NCBI RefSeq assembly: GCF_019091085.1
Contig: NZ_JAGXJY010000007.1
Location: forward strand, 62,001 to 126,000
DNA from: Mesorhizobium sp. GbtcB19
GTDB taxonomy: Bacteria; Pseudomonadota; Alphaproteobacteria; Rhizobiales; Rhizobiaceae
DNA length: 64,000 bases
Reading direction: 5' to 3'
Part shown: positions 47,639 to 59,798 of the stretch, piece after piece
How positions within the stretch are numbered: position 1 is the first letter of the stretch
Layout: every line of letters starts with the position of its first letter
Position numbers and translations under genes: made by a program
The notes under the pieces: generated by a model
Seen by the model: only the letters and a program-made list of their open reading frames with translations
Told to the model about the DNA's origin: nothing
Database searches by the model: none

Positions 47639-48247
47639 ATGCCATCGGACAAAAAAATTGAAACGTCGATCAGCGAGGTCCCGGCCCCAAGGGCGGCGGA
47701 CAAGATCCTCGACGTGGCACGCGACCTTTTTTATCGCGAAGGCATCAGGGCGATCGGCGTCGACGAGATCGTCAAGCGCGCCGGCGTCACCAAGCCGAGC
47801 CTCTACCGCAGCTTCCCGTCCAAGGATGAGCTCGCCGCCTCCTATCTGCGCAAATATGACCTGGAATTCTGGGAACGCTTCGACGAGGCCGTTAACGCGC
47901 ATCCCGGCAATCCGCGCGCGCAGATCATCGCTTTCCTGACCCGCGTCGGCAAACGCACCCAGAAGCCGGATTACCGCGGCTGCGGCATGACCAATGCCGC
48001 GGTGGAATATCCCGAGCATGGACATCCCGCGCGGGTGGTGAGCGAGAACAACAAAGTGGAACTGCGCCGGCGCCTGCGCGCCATGGCGGCCGCGATGGGC
48101 GCGCCCGATTTCGACACGCTGGGCGACGGCCTGCTACTCCTCATCGAAGGCGCCTATATCAGCGGCCAGCTTTTCGGCCGTGGCGGACCGGCGGCGTCGG
48201 TGGCCCGCAACGCCGACCTCCTGATCGAAGCCAGCTTGAAGAAATAA
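47639..48247 (+). CDS. TetR/AcrR family transcriptional regulator
   Basis: 202 residues. The N-terminal helix-turn-helix (about 22-65, with AIGVDEIVKRAGVTKPSLYRSFPSKDEL) is standard TetR. The C-terminal ligand domain has GCGMTNAAVEYPEHGHPA, like regulators of the YxaF/LmrA type. It probably binds the paired sites just upstream, controlling itself and the divergent MFS gene. Confidence 0.92.
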   Translation: MPSDKKIETSISEVPAPRAADKILDVARDLFYREGIRAIGVDEIVKRAGVTKPSLYRSFPSKDELAASYLRKYDLEFWERFDEAVNAHPGNPRAQIIAFLTRVGKRTQKPDYRGCGMTNAAVEYPEHGHPARVVSENNKVELRRRLRAMAAAMGAPDFDTLGDGLLLLIEGAYISGQLFGRGGPAASVARNADLLIEASLKK

Positions 48248-48293
48248 CAAACGGCGTTACGCTTTCGGCAACTCGAAGCGGAGTTTGCCCGTC

Positions 48294-48884
48294 ATGCGTG
48301 CCCTTCTGATCCCGCTTGCCCTCGCCGGTTTCTGCCAGGCGGCACAGGCCGGCGAAATCTCCAGCGCCTACACCGATCTCGACTCGAAGAAGGACTGCGT
48401 GACCTATGCCCAGGCCGCCGAAGGCGACGGCGACTGGGCGAACCTGGTCTGCTCCGGCTATCGCGGCTATCCGGTGCTGATCGGCTACGACGATGCGCGG
48501 GAGTCCGTCTATTACGGCTTTCCGTCCGACGACATGACCGCGGTCTGGGAGAGTTTCACCGCCTTCAACGGCTCCGGCCCCAAGGTGGAATGGCGCATCG
48601 AGACCAATGGCGACGTCGCCATCCCCTTCGCCGCCATTCATCGCCGTTCCGTCAGCAACCCAGAGGACGACAAGAAATCGACCGATGTGCTGGTCGTCGC
48701 CAAGGTCGCGCAACCGGAAGAGCGTCAGGGCTGCACCGTCGGCCTGGTGCTTGCCACCGGCAACCCGCAGGCCAACGACCAGGCCCGCAAGCTGGCCGAC
48801 GAAAAGGCCAAGACCTTCGTCTGCGGCAAGGACAAGCGTGAAGTGATCGGCGACGTGCCGCCCTTCGGCCGGGTGGACAACTGA
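48294..48884 (+). CDS. exported protein of unknown function
   Basis: 196 residues from MRALLIPLALAGFCQAAQAG, a clear signal peptide with cleavage after AQA. The mature protein starts EISSAYTDLDSKKDC and contains several cysteines (DLDSKKDCVTY, NLVCSGYRGYP, QGCTVGLVL, TFVCGKDK) that could form two disulfides in the periplasm. I do not recognise a named family, though small periplasmic proteins of this layout are frequent in rhizobia. It follows the TetR gene after 46 bases and may be separately transcribed. Confidence 0.8.
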   Translation: MRALLIPLALAGFCQAAQAGEISSAYTDLDSKKDCVTYAQAAEGDGDWANLVCSGYRGYPVLIGYDDARESVYYGFPSDDMTAVWESFTAFNGSGPKVEWRIETNGDVAIPFAAIHRRSVSNPEDDKKSTDVLVVAKVAQPEERQGCTVGLVLATGNPQANDQARKLADEKAKTFVCGKDKREVIGDVPPFGRVDN

Positions 48885-48984
48885 CCGCCGGCCAACCATT
48901 AGGCCAATGCCGGATTGGGTTCCCATTCGCTGGCGGGCCTAGTAAACCCCTTGCGCGATCTATGCCGGTCTCGGGAGGTTCCGC

Positions 48985-51048
<2,064 letters not shown>

Positions 51049-51144
51049 AGGGCTCAACGTCGCATTCCTTCGCGCCGCCGCTGCCCCGCCGACGTTTCAG
51101 TCCATCGAAGTCGCGCCGACACCGTCGGTTGCCCTCTACCCAAG

Positions 51145-52689
51145 CTAAGCAAGATCGCGGTCCTTCGCGCGCCCCTCTGCCCTGCCGGGCATCTCCCCCA
51201 CGAGGGTGGAGATTGGCTGTGTCCACGGATCTGCCACCCGCGGCCACACCGGCCGCGTCAGCTTCTTGTAATCCGTCTTGGCCGGATTGCTCGGATAGGA
51301 ACTCGGCGCGGCGACATAGATGATCTCGGCGGCGATCGGTTCGAAGCCGGCATAAAAATGGTTGGTCGACTTGATCAGCAGGATGTCCTTCGCCATCGGA
51401 TCGATGCCGATGTTGGAGAAGACATCCGGCTCGAAGGTCTGGGTGCGGTTGGTGTTCAAGATGATTTCGACCTCGGTGCCTTCGATGCGCACCACCGCCG
51501 ACGGTCCCAACGTCACCCGGCTTGGGCCGAAACTCTGCCAGCCTTCGTTGGCCGTCTTGAGCACCGTGACGCGCGCGTCGATCGGTTCGCCGGCCTGCGG
51601 TCCGGCCTTGCCGCCGAAGCGCAGGTCGATGACGGCGCCCTCGCCAGCGGCATGGCAGAAGGTCACCGCGATCGGGTCCCAGATGGTCGCCACGCCGACA
51701 TTGTTCACCCCACGCGCAAGCAGCTCGCGCAGCACGAAGGTGCCGTCACCCGGCACGCCGCCGCCTGGATTGTCCCAGATGTCGGCGATCACCACTGGCT
51801 TGTCCTTGCGTTCGGCCCGCACGGCAAGCGCCTGGTCGATGCCCGCCGAGGCGGCGAGCATCGTCATGGCGGTTTTCTCGCGCAGCGCATAAAGCTCGCG
51901 TCCCAGCGTTTCCGCAAGCGTGTCGCCTTTCGCCTTGTCGTTGTCGGTGACGACCAGGATGCGCGTGCCCATTTCCGGGACGTCGGCGGCCATGAAGCCG
52001 TGGATGACCGAGACCGAGAGCACGCCGTCCTTGCCGTGCAGCGCCTTGATCTTGTCGACGAAGGAGCGCATCGGCTCGCGGCTGGTCGGCAGCACCTGGA
52101 TCATGCGGCAGTCGAAGGTCGAGATCACCGGCTTGATGTCACCGCGCGCCGCCGCGAGGCCGAGCTCGACGACATGCTCGCCGCGCTCGTAGAAATCGGT
52201 GTGCGGGAATTCGAGGAAATAGGCCATGACATTGCAGGCCGCCACGCGCTTCGGCGTCAGATGGCTGTGCGGGTCGAACTCCGAAGCGATCACGACTTTC
52301 GGGCCGACGATGGCGCGCACGCGCTCCAGCAGGTCGCCTTCGCAATCGTCATAACCTTGCGCGACCATGGCACCATGCAGGCCGAGGATCACGGCATCGA
52401 CCGGCAGCGCGGCCTTGAGCTGGCCAAGGATCTCGTCGCGTAGCGCCTCATAGGTCTGCCGCTGCACCAGGCCACCGGGTTCGGCCCAGGTGGCGGTGCC
52501 CTCGATGACCGTCAGCCCTTCCCTGGCCGCGCGCTTGCGCAGCGCGACGATGGGCGAGGAGCAGAGCGTCGGCGTTTCAGGATGCTTGCCCGGGCCGGCA
52601 TAGAAAGCCATCTCGAAGGAGGCCCGATCGGTCGGGATCGGCGAGAAGGTGTTGGTTTCCGTCGCCAGCGAGGCGGTGAAGATGCGCAT
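51145..52689 (-). CDS. M81 family metallopeptidase (MlrC/microcystinase-like)
   Basis: 514 residues from MRIFTASLATETNTFSPIPT, a zinc peptidase of the MlrC family, named after the enzyme that degrades linear microcystin. The family motifs ATETNTFSP, VILGLHGAMVAQGYDDCEGDLL and EFDPHSHLTP are clear, and the C-terminal half starts near 290. The last ~22 residues are unlike the family: they are translated from a family C palindromic repeat. It is the last gene of an ABC-transporter operon, suggesting it processes an imported substrate. Confidence 0.91.
   Translation of the reverse strand: MRIFTASLATETNTFSPIPTDRASFEMAFYAGPGKHPETPTLCSSPIVALRKRAAREGLTVIEGTATWAEPGGLVQRQTYEALRDEILGQLKAALPVDAVILGLHGAMVAQGYDDCEGDLLERVRAIVGPKVVIASEFDPHSHLTPKRVAACNVMAYFLEFPHTDFYERGEHVVELGLAAARGDIKPVISTFDCRMIQVLPTSREPMRSFVDKIKALHGKDGVLSVSVIHGFMAADVPEMGTRILVVTDNDKAKGDTLAETLGRELYALREKTAMTMLAASAGIDQALAVRAERKDKPVVIADIWDNPGGGVPGDGTFVLRELLARGVNNVGVATIWDPIAVTFCHAAGEGAVIDLRFGGKAGPQAGEPIDARVTVLKTANEGWQSFGPSRVTLGPSAVVRIEGTEVEIILNTNRTQTFEPDVFSNIGIDPMAKDILLIKSTNHFYAGFEPIAAEIIYVAAPSSYPSNPAKTDYKKLTRPVWPRVADPWTQPISTLVGEMPGRAEGRAKDRDLA
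51169..51214. repeat. family C half-element within the M81 peptidase 3' end
   Basis: The 46-base sequence matches one arm of the element at 16.5-16.7 kb: the CTCC/GGGGGAGATG hairpin, CCGGCAGG and CAGAGGGG. It lies inside the reading frame and encodes about 16 residues (ISTLVGEMPGRAEGRA) near the C-terminus. No partner arm is seen on the other side. Confidence 0.78.
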
Positions 52690-52708
52690 GAACTTTTCCT
52701 AGGCGGAG

Positions 52709-53533
52709 CTATTTGACGGCCCCGAGCGCCAAGCCCCGGACGAGATAACGCTGCAGCCAGATGAAGAGGATCGCCACCGGCAGCGTCGCCAGCAGCGTGG
52801 CCGCCATGACATGGTGCCATTCGATCGTATAGCGGCCGGCGACGAGGGAAAAAACCTGGATCGGCAGCGTATAGCTTTCCTGGCTGCGCAGCATGGTGAG
52901 CGCCACGACGAACTCGTTCCAGGCGTTGATGAAGGTGAAGATCGCCGTCACGGCGATCGCCGGCAGGCAGAGCGGCAGGAACACTTTGCGCAGCGTCAAC
53001 CAGCGGCCAGCGCCTTCCATCCAGGCGGCTTCCTCGAGGTCGCGCGGGATGGTGTCGAAATAGCTCTGCAGCATCCAGACCGTGAAGGCGACGTTGAAGG
53101 CCATGTAGATGAAGCCGAGCGCCGTCGTCGACTCGACCAGCCCCCAGGCGGCCATCAGCCTGAACAGGCCGAGCACCAGCACGATCGGCGAGATCATCTG
53201 GGAGATCAGCAGGAACTGGCGGAAGGCGCCATAGCCGGCAAAGCGGAAGCGCGACATCGCATAGGCCGCCGGCACCGAAATCAGGATCGCACCGACCGTT
53301 GCCAGCGCCGAAACATAGAGCGAGTTGACGAGCGCCTGGCCGAAGCCGGTCGCGACCCACATGTCGGAAAAATTCGACCAGTGGAATTCGCTCGGCCACC
53401 AGGTCGGCGTCAGCACCTCGGTGCGCGGCTTGACGGCGGTGAGAAACATCACCGCGAAGGGGAAGATCGTGACGACGATCAATGGGGCCAGCAGCATCCA
53501 GGCGATGACGGTGCGTTTGAGTTTCGGGGTCAT
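52709..53533 (-). CDS. ABC sugar-type transporter permease (MalG-like)
   Basis: 274 residues with six membrane segments. [24 protein letters not shown] is the EAA loop that docks the ATPase. The N-terminal [21 protein letters not shown] and the C-terminal [11 protein letters not shown] are standard for the MalG/CUT1 permease. The ATG overlaps the first permease stop by four bases (ATGA). It is one half of the inner-membrane channel; the ATPase is encoded in the divergent operon at 56.7 kb. Confidence 0.94.
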   Translation of the reverse strand: MTPKLKRTVIAWMLLAPLIVVTIFPFAVMFLTAVKPRTEVLTPTWWPSEFHWSNFSDMWVATGFGQALVNSLYVSALATVGAILISVPAAYAMSRFRFAGYGAFRQFLLISQMISPIVLVLGLFRLMAAWGLVESTTALGFIYMAFNVAFTVWMLQSYFDTIPRDLEEAAWMEGAGRWLTLRKVFLPLCLPAIAVTAIFTFINAWNEFVVALTMLRSQESYTLPIQVFSLVAGRYTIEWHHVMAATLLATLPVAILFIWLQRYLVRGLALGAVK

Positions 53534-54399
53534 ACGCGCTGCTCCCGCATGGCGAGGCGCACATAGATCATGGTGAAAAGGAGCAGGATCGCGAACATCA
53601 CCAGCGACACGGCGGAAGCCTCGCCCAGTTTGCCGATGCGGAAGGCGAGCTTGTAGAGATGCGTGACCAGGATATCGGTCGAGTTCGCCGGCCCGCCCTG
53701 CGTCATCACCCAGATGATCGGGAAGGAATTGAAGACGTAGATGGTGTTGAGCACGATCGCGATGTTGATGAACGGCTTCAGCAACGGAAAGGTGATTTCG
53801 CGAAACTGCTGGAAATGCGTGGCTCCCTCGAGGGCTGCCGCCTCATAGAGATCGTCCGGGATCGACGACAGTCCGCCGAGGAAGATCGTGGTGGTGAACG
53901 GCACCGTCACCAATATGCCGATCAGCACCTGCATGGGGAAAGCCGTCTCGGCGCTCGCCAGCCACTGGATGTTCTGGCCGATCAGCCCAAGCTTCATCAG
54001 CGCCGAGTTCAGCATGCCGCTTTCGCCGCTGAGCGCCCAGCGCCAGACCACCGCGGTCATGGTCAGCGACACTGCCCAGGGCAGCATGATGATGACGCGG
54101 GCGAGGCCGCGGCCGTAAAAATCCATGTTGAGGATCATCGCCACCGGGATCGACAGCAGCAGCGCGCCGCCGACCACCAGTAAGGTCCAGAGCCCGGTGC
54201 GCCAGAGCGCGGCGACAAAATCGGGGTCGGCGAACAACTCGGTGAAATTGGCGAGGCCGCTGAACTCGCGCAACTGGCCGAAGCGGTTGACGTCATGCGT
54301 CGCGATCTGGATCAGGTCCCAGACCGGCCAGAAGATGACGATCGCCGCCAGGAACAGGCTGGGCAAGGTTAGGAGATAGGGCAGGATCCGGCTTTGCAT
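53530..54399 (-). CDS. ABC sugar-type transporter permease (MalF/UgpA-like)
   Basis: 289 residues with six membrane segments. The EAA loop is [26 protein letters not shown]. Its partner is the MalG-like gene directly downstream, with the stop and start overlapping. Both belong to the CUT1 family, which imports oligosaccharides and glycerol phosphates. It is separated from the binding-protein gene by 110 bases that contain an 11-bp hairpin. Confidence 0.94.
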   Translation of the reverse strand: MQSRILPYLLTLPSLFLAAIVIFWPVWDLIQIATHDVNRFGQLREFSGLANFTELFADPDFVAALWRTGLWTLLVVGGALLLSIPVAMILNMDFYGRGLARVIIMLPWAVSLTMTAVVWRWALSGESGMLNSALMKLGLIGQNIQWLASAETAFPMQVLIGILVTVPFTTTIFLGGLSSIPDDLYEAAALEGATHFQQFREITFPLLKPFINIAIVLNTIYVFNSFPIIWVMTQGGPANSTDILVTHLYKLAFRIGKLGEASAVSLVMFAILLLFTMIYVRLAMREQRV

Positions 54400-54457
54400 C
54401 GGCCTATGGAGTCACGCTGGAACTTGGCTGGTGCCGGCTTCGCGGCCGAAGATGGGT

Positions 54458-54489
54458 GTGGCGCGCCCCGCGGGGGTAGGGCGCGCCAC
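54458..54489 (-). other. intercistronic hairpin after the binding-protein gene
   Basis: GTGGCGCGCCC and GGGCGCGCCAC form a perfect 11-bp stem around a 10-base loop, with no T-run. It sits 21 bases after the binding-protein stop, in front of the permease genes. Such stem-loops commonly protect the upstream mRNA from 3' exonucleases, giving more binding protein than permease. Confidence 0.65.
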
Positions 54490-54509
54490 GGGGCGCAGGG
54501 AGAGACGCC

Positions 54510-55736
54510 CTATTTCTTCAGCACACCATTGGCCTTGGCCGCCGCATCCTTCAGACCGGCCTCTGGATCGCCGCCGAGATAGATCTTCTGCATGGCGTCG
54601 GAGGTGATCTGAGCAATCTCTTCCCAGCCTGGGATGACCGGCGCGAAGCGGGCGTCGGGCAACAGCGCGGTGAAGGCGGCGAGGTCGGCGTTGTTGACGT
54701 AATAGTCCATCTTCGCTTCTTCCTTGTTCACCGGCAGGAAGCCTTCGCCTTGCGTGAACTTGGCGCGCTGCTCCTTGGTGAACAGGAAGTCGAGAAGCTT
54801 CCAGGCCTCATCCTTGTTCTTGGAATTCTTGAACATGATGATGGAATCGGTGACACCATAGGTGCCGCGCGCGCCGGTCGGGCCGGCGGGAATGGCGGCC
54901 ACGCCATATTTCAGGCTCGGTGCTTCTTCCTTGATCTGGTTGGACAGGAAGGGCGCGGTGATCATCATACCGACCTTGCCCTGCTTGAACAGGTTCTGCA
55001 CGTCCTCGCGGTTGTTGGAGGTGACGCCCGGCTCGGTCAGGCCCTCGTCGATCATCGACTTATAGAGCTTGGCGGCTTCGAGCGCGCCGGGCGTGCCCAA
55101 GCCGGAGGTACCGTCCTTGTTGAGGATCTCGGTGCCCTGCGACCACATCGCATAATAGTAATAGACGTCGGTCTCGATCTCCTTGCCCTGCAGGCCGAAG
55201 CCGAAAGCGCCTTGAGCCTTGATCTTGCGGGCGTCTTCCTGCAGCTCGGTCCAGGTTGCCGGCGGCTTGGCGATGCCGGCCTTCTCGAACAATTCCTTGT
55301 TGTAGTACATGGCGCGCGCTGAAGCCGCGATCGGCAGGCCGTAAGTGTGGCCGTCCATGATCGAGGGCGACAGGAAGGTGTCGATGAAGCGGTCCTTGAA
55401 CTCGGGCTTGATGTAGCTGTCGAGCGGCTCGGCGACACCCTGCTGCACGAAATCGATCAGCCAGCGGGTGCCGATGATCGACAGGTCCGCATTGGTGCCG
55501 GCGGTGATGTCGGTGGTGAGTTTCTGCAGCAGCACATCCCACGGCACCACCTCATATTTGATGGTGATGCCGGGATTGGCCGCCTCGAATTCCTTCTTGA
55601 CCGCTTCGAAATAGGGGCCGGTCTTGGCGCTGTACTCGGCGACGGTGACGCGCACCTCGCCGGCATCGGCGGGCGCTGCCAGCGCCAGCATGCTCATCCC
55701 GGCCAACAGGCCGACAGTCCATTTCGCAAGGCTCAT
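54510..55736 (-). CDS. ABC transporter extracellular solute-binding protein
   Basis: 408 residues from MSLAKWTVGLLAGMSMLALA; GGGAGAGATCAG precedes this ATG. The signal peptide is cleaved after ADA or similar, placing it in the periplasm. The fold is family 1 (MalE-type): DGHTYGLPIAASARAMYYNKELFEKAGI and PLPDARFAPVIPGWEEI-like regions are diagnostic. The ligand is probably a sugar or oligosaccharide, but the adjacent M81 peptidase leaves open a peptide-like or amino-sugar ligand. It is the first gene of the leftward operon. Confidence 0.93.
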   Translation of the reverse strand: MSLAKWTVGLLAGMSMLALAAPADAGEVRVTVAEYSAKTGPYFEAVKKEFEAANPGITIKYEVVPWDVLLQKLTTDITAGTNADLSIIGTRWLIDFVQQGVAEPLDSYIKPEFKDRFIDTFLSPSIMDGHTYGLPIAASARAMYYNKELFEKAGIAKPPATWTELQEDARKIKAQGAFGFGLQGKEIETDVYYYYAMWSQGTEILNKDGTSGLGTPGALEAAKLYKSMIDEGLTEPGVTSNNREDVQNLFKQGKVGMMITAPFLSNQIKEEAPSLKYGVAAIPAGPTGARGTYGVTDSIIMFKNSKNKDEAWKLLDFLFTKEQRAKFTQGEGFLPVNKEEAKMDYYVNNADLAAFTALLPDARFAPVIPGWEEIAQITSDAMQKIYLGGDPEAGLKDAAAKANGVLKK

Positions 55737-55791
55737 CTGATCTCTCCCATTGATGCGCATTCGCGCCTGGCCCTTCAGGGCACAGGTTTTA

Positions 55792-55858
55792 TGTTACTTT
55801 CCTACATTATCGCTGGTTTTCGCCAATGCAAGCGGTTTATCGTGTTGCTTAATTACAT
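55792..55858. promoter_or_regulatory. twin RpiR-type operator motifs
   Basis: TGTTACTTTCCTACAT (55792-55807) and TGTTGCTTAATTACAT (55843-55858) share TGTT-R-CTT-N3-TACAT in the same orientation. Both have the TGT-N9-ACA dyad known from RpiR-family sites. They start 51 bp apart, about five helical turns, in the 173-base gap between the divergent binding-protein and SDR genes. The RpiR protein encoded at 57.7 kb is the obvious candidate to bind here. Confidence 0.62.
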
Positions 55859-55909
55859 TTTGTTGGGTAGCGTTCTGTCGCAGTCTGGCGTGGCGGAGGA
55901 ACGCGTATC

Positions 55910-56680
55910 GTGGTGTCGAAGGCCGATTTCGAGGGCAAGACAATTGTCGTCACCGGCGCCGGCGGCGGCCTTGGCTCGGCGATCGTACAGCTCATGGCCG
56001 AGCGCGGCGCGCGCATCGTCGGCTGCGATCAATCGGCGGAGGCCTTGGCCAGCCCGCATATCGCCTCGCGTCACGTCTTCAACCTGCTCGACCGGGCCTC
56101 GATCGAAGCTGCGATCGCCGCGCTGCTCGACAGAGACGGCGTTCCCGACATCCTGATCAACAATGCCGGCTGGACGCGCGCCGAGACGCTGAAGGCGCTG
56201 ACGGCGGACAAAATAGAGCAGGAGCTCGATCTCAACCTGACTGGCGTGATGACTTTCGCCGATCCGCTGATTAAGGCAATGGCCGCGCGCGGTTCGGGCA
56301 GCGTCGTCTTCATTTCTTCGGTCAATGCTATCGCGCATTTCGGCAATCCGGCCTATGCCGCGGCCAAGGCCGGCATCAACGCCTATGCTAAGTCGATCGC
56401 CGTCGAGCTTGGCCGCAGCGGGCTGCGCGCCAATGTCGTCTGCCCGGGCTCGATCCGCACCGCCGCCTGGGACCATCGCCTGACGAAGGATCCGGAAATC
56501 CTCGGCCGGCTGCAGCGGCTCTATCCGCTTGGCCGCATCGTCAATGCGTCGGAAGTGGCCGAAGCCGTGGCTTTCCTTGCCTCGGAGCGGGCTTCCGGCA
56601 TAACAGGTGCCGTGGTGCCGGTGGATGCGGGACTGACAGCCGGCTACCTGCCCTTCATCGACGATATTCTGGGAGCGTGA
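55910..56680 (+). CDS. short-chain dehydrogenase/reductase
   Basis: 256 residues from a GTG (MVSKADFEGKTIVVTGAGGG) with GGAGGA nine bases upstream. The NAD(P) motif TGAGGGLG is at 15-22, NNAG at 84-87, and the catalytic residues are S137, Y149 and K153 (YAAAK). It has the classic SDR fold, likely oxidising a hydroxyl on the imported compound. It is the first gene of the rightward operon; its stop is two bases from the ATPase start. Confidence 0.92.
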   Translation: MVSKADFEGKTIVVTGAGGGLGSAIVQLMAERGARIVGCDQSAEALASPHIASRHVFNLLDRASIEAAIAALLDRDGVPDILINNAGWTRAETLKALTADKIEQELDLNLTGVMTFADPLIKAMAARGSGSVVFISSVNAIAHFGNPAYAAAKAGINAYAKSIAVELGRSGLRANVVCPGSIRTAAWDHRLTKDPEILGRLQRLYPLGRIVNASEVAEAVAFLASERASGITGAVVPVDAGLTAGYLPFIDDILGA

Positions 56681-56681
56681 C

Positions 56682-57745
<1,064 letters not shown>

Positions 57746-57749
<4 letters not shown>

Positions 57750-58627
57750 AAACGCCGGCCGACATCATCACCCGCCTGCAACTGATGTCGCAGGACGGCA
57801 CCAAGTCGGATCGCCGGCTGGCCGGGCTGGTGCTGTCCGATCTCGACTTCGCCTCCAAGGCGGCGATCTCGGAAATTGCCGCGCGCGTCGGCGTCAGCGA
57901 GCCGACCGTCACCCGCTTCTGCCGCAATCTCGGCTGCGAGGGTCTGCGCGATTTCAAATTCTACCTCGCCCAGGCGATCGCCATCGGCGGCCAGTATCTG
58001 TCGCCGGAACCGCTCAGCCGCGACGCGCGCGAGCAGCGCATCGCCTCGGCCATCACCGAGGCCGCGATCGCCGCCATCCAGCGCGCCAGCGAAAACCTCG
58101 ACATGACGACGCTGATGGATGTCGCGGCCCGCATCGCAAGGTCAGGCAACATATTGTGCATCGGCTCCGGCGGCATTTCCTCGATGATGGCGACCGAGAT
58201 GCAGAACCGGCTGTTCAGGCTCGGCCTCTCGGCGCTCGCCCAGATCGACGGCCAGCTGCAGCGCATGTATGCCGCGGTCGCGACGCCGGAGACGACGCTG
58301 GTCGCGTTCTCGGTGTCGGGCTATGCGCGCTCGGTGATCGAGGCGGTCGAGGTTGCGCAGCAATATGGCGCCGCCACCGTCGCCATCACCGCGCCGGACT
58401 CGGCTTTGGCCAAGGTCGCCGACACGGTCATCCTTTTGCAGCCCGTCGAGGACGGCAACATCTACAAGCCGACTTCGTCGCGTTACGCGCTTCTGGCCAT
58501 CGTCGACATGATCGCCACCACGGTGGCCGAATCGCGCGGGCCGAAGGTCCTGGAGAATTTGCGCCGCATCAAGCAGAGCGTGAACACGCTGAAGGTGGAC
58601 GACCCACGGCTGCCGCTGGGGGATTGA
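57746..58627 (+). CDS. RpiR family transcriptional regulator
   Basis: 293 residues from a GTG that overlaps the ATPase stop. The N-terminal HTH (about 40-70, AISEIAARVGVSEPTVTRFCRNLGCEGLRDFK) and a C-terminal SIS sugar-phosphate-binding domain (about 130-260, CIGSGGISSMMATEMQNRLFRLG) define RpiR. Members respond to phosphosugars, which supports a sugar-like substrate for the cassette. It probably binds the twin motifs between the two operons. Confidence 0.93.
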
Positions 58628-58741
58628 GCGATTGCAGCGGCTTGCGCCGTCGAAGCTGGCGTTCTTTCGCGCCCCCTACGCGATGTACATCTTCTGTGAC
58701 TGGCATGACTGATCGGCCGGAGGCTTGATTGCCGCGTGGTT

Positions 58742-58903
58742 CCCCCAATCCGTCGCTGCTTCGCAGCGCCACCTTTCCCCCCTCCGGAGGGAAAGGAAGG
58801 GAGCCTTGCTGGATCAGCGTTGACGGCAAAAAAGCTTGGCGCCTTTCCTCTACCCCGTCGATCGGGGGAGAGGTGGCTCGGCGAAGCCGAGACGGAGTGG
58901 GGG
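58742..58903. repeat. mosaic inverted repeat (family B-like)
   Basis: The left arm (58742-58797) has CCCCCAATCCGTCGCTGC, GCCACCTTTCCCCC and a CTCCGGAG hairpin; the right arm (58843-58903) carries the complement with GGTGGCTCGGCGAAGCCGAG and GACGGAGTGGGGG. The two arms differ in detail, as if from two subfamilies. It sits in the 414-base gap between rpiR and the DUF167 gene. No gene is visible in that gap. Confidence 0.65.
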
Positions 58904-59002
58904 TCGACCCAGCGCTACATAAGACAATGCATGCGCCAGGCTGCCATGCACGCTATCGCCCAAGACCAGTTGCTCGGAAATGTGGTGCATGCCGTAGCCT
59001 CA

Positions 59003-59048
59003 GCCTGGCAGGACAGAGGGGGGCGCTGTCCCGCCAGCATTTCAAATT
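59003..59048. repeat. family C fragment overlapping the end of the DUF167 gene
   Basis: Its reverse complement matches 16655-16701 closely, including TGGCGGGACAGC, CCCCCCTCTG and TGCC-GGC. The fragment includes the DUF167 stop codon (59042-59044), so the end of that gene lies within repeat sequence. Confidence 0.7.
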
Positions 59049-59359
59049 TGGGGTTGCCCAAAAGCCTCGACGCTCTTCGCCAGCGCTGCTCCATCCCCCA
59101 CCACCCGCAGCGTCTTCAACCGGGACGTTCCGCCGGCAACCACCGAAACGGCCGACGCAGAAACACCCAGTGCTTTGGCCAGCATCCGTTCCAGCGCCGT
59201 GTTGGCGGCGCCGTTCTCCGGCACGGCGCGGACCCGCGCCTTGAGATGACTGCGACCGTCCGCTGACGTTACGACACCGTCGATCCGGTCAAGCGCCGCT
59301 TTTGGCGTCAGCCGCACGAACAGGTCGATGCCGTCGTGGCGCAAGCGGAAGAGGCTCAT
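59042..59359 (-). CDS. DUF167 (YggU) family protein
   Basis: 105 residues, a single DUF167 domain: [59 protein letters not shown]. The structure is known for E. coli YggU but the function is not. It follows yggT on the same strand after 16 bases, the conserved yggT-yggU order. The last few residues and the stop lie in a repeat fragment. Confidence 0.93.
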   Translation of the reverse strand: MSLFRLRHDGIDLFVRLTPKAALDRIDGVVTSADGRSHLKARVRAVPENGAANTALERMLAKALGVSASAVSVVAGGTSRLKTLRVVGDGAALAKSVEAFGQPQI

Positions 59360-59375
59360 GCATATCGGCGCAAGT

Positions 59376-59666
59376 TTAGTTGAAAAGGGACCTGACGGTC
59401 GAGTTGAGGAAGCTTTCTAGGAAAAAAACGATCACCAGCACAACGAGTGGCGATATGTCGATGCCGCCGAGATTGGGCATGAAGCGACGGATCGGCCGGA
59501 AAGCTGGCTCGGTCAACTGGTAGAGCATATTGCCGACACTGCTAACAAACTGGTTGCGCGAGTTGACGACGTTGAAGGCATATAGCCAGGAAAATATCGC
59601 GGCAGCGATAACGATCCAGCCGTAAATGCTTAGCGCGTAGATAAGAGTGTCGATAACCGCGTTCAT
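59376..59666 (-). CDS. YggT family membrane protein
   Basis: 96 residues from [20 protein letters not shown], with membrane segments at about 5-27 and 72-92 and the family signature [20 protein letters not shown] followed by DISPLV. YggT proteins are small inner-membrane proteins linked to osmotic tolerance and, in some bacteria, cell-division positioning. It is the first gene of a two-gene unit with the DUF167 gene. Confidence 0.93.
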   Translation of the reverse strand: MNAVIDTLIYALSIYGWIVIAAAIFSWLYAFNVVNSRNQFVSSVGNMLYQLTEPAFRPIRRFMPNLGGIDISPLVVLVIVFFLESFLNSTVRSLFN

Positions 59667-59753
59667 TCGAGGCTCCGTTGATTGCGCGACATGTAGCCAT
59701 TGCGTGCCGAACCGGCAAGGCCCGCCGGGCACGGCGGATCGAAGCGTTTCGCC

Positions 59754-59782
59754 TTGACATCAAACCGCCGCGACCGATACAA
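59754..59782 (+). promoter_or_regulatory. promoter of tRNA-Ala
   Basis: TTGACA and ATACAA with a 17-base spacer; the -35 is consensus and the transcription start would be about 10 bases before the tRNA. This is the best promoter match in the window. Confidence 0.72.
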
Positions 59783-59798
59783 GCCGATCCGCTGGAAC

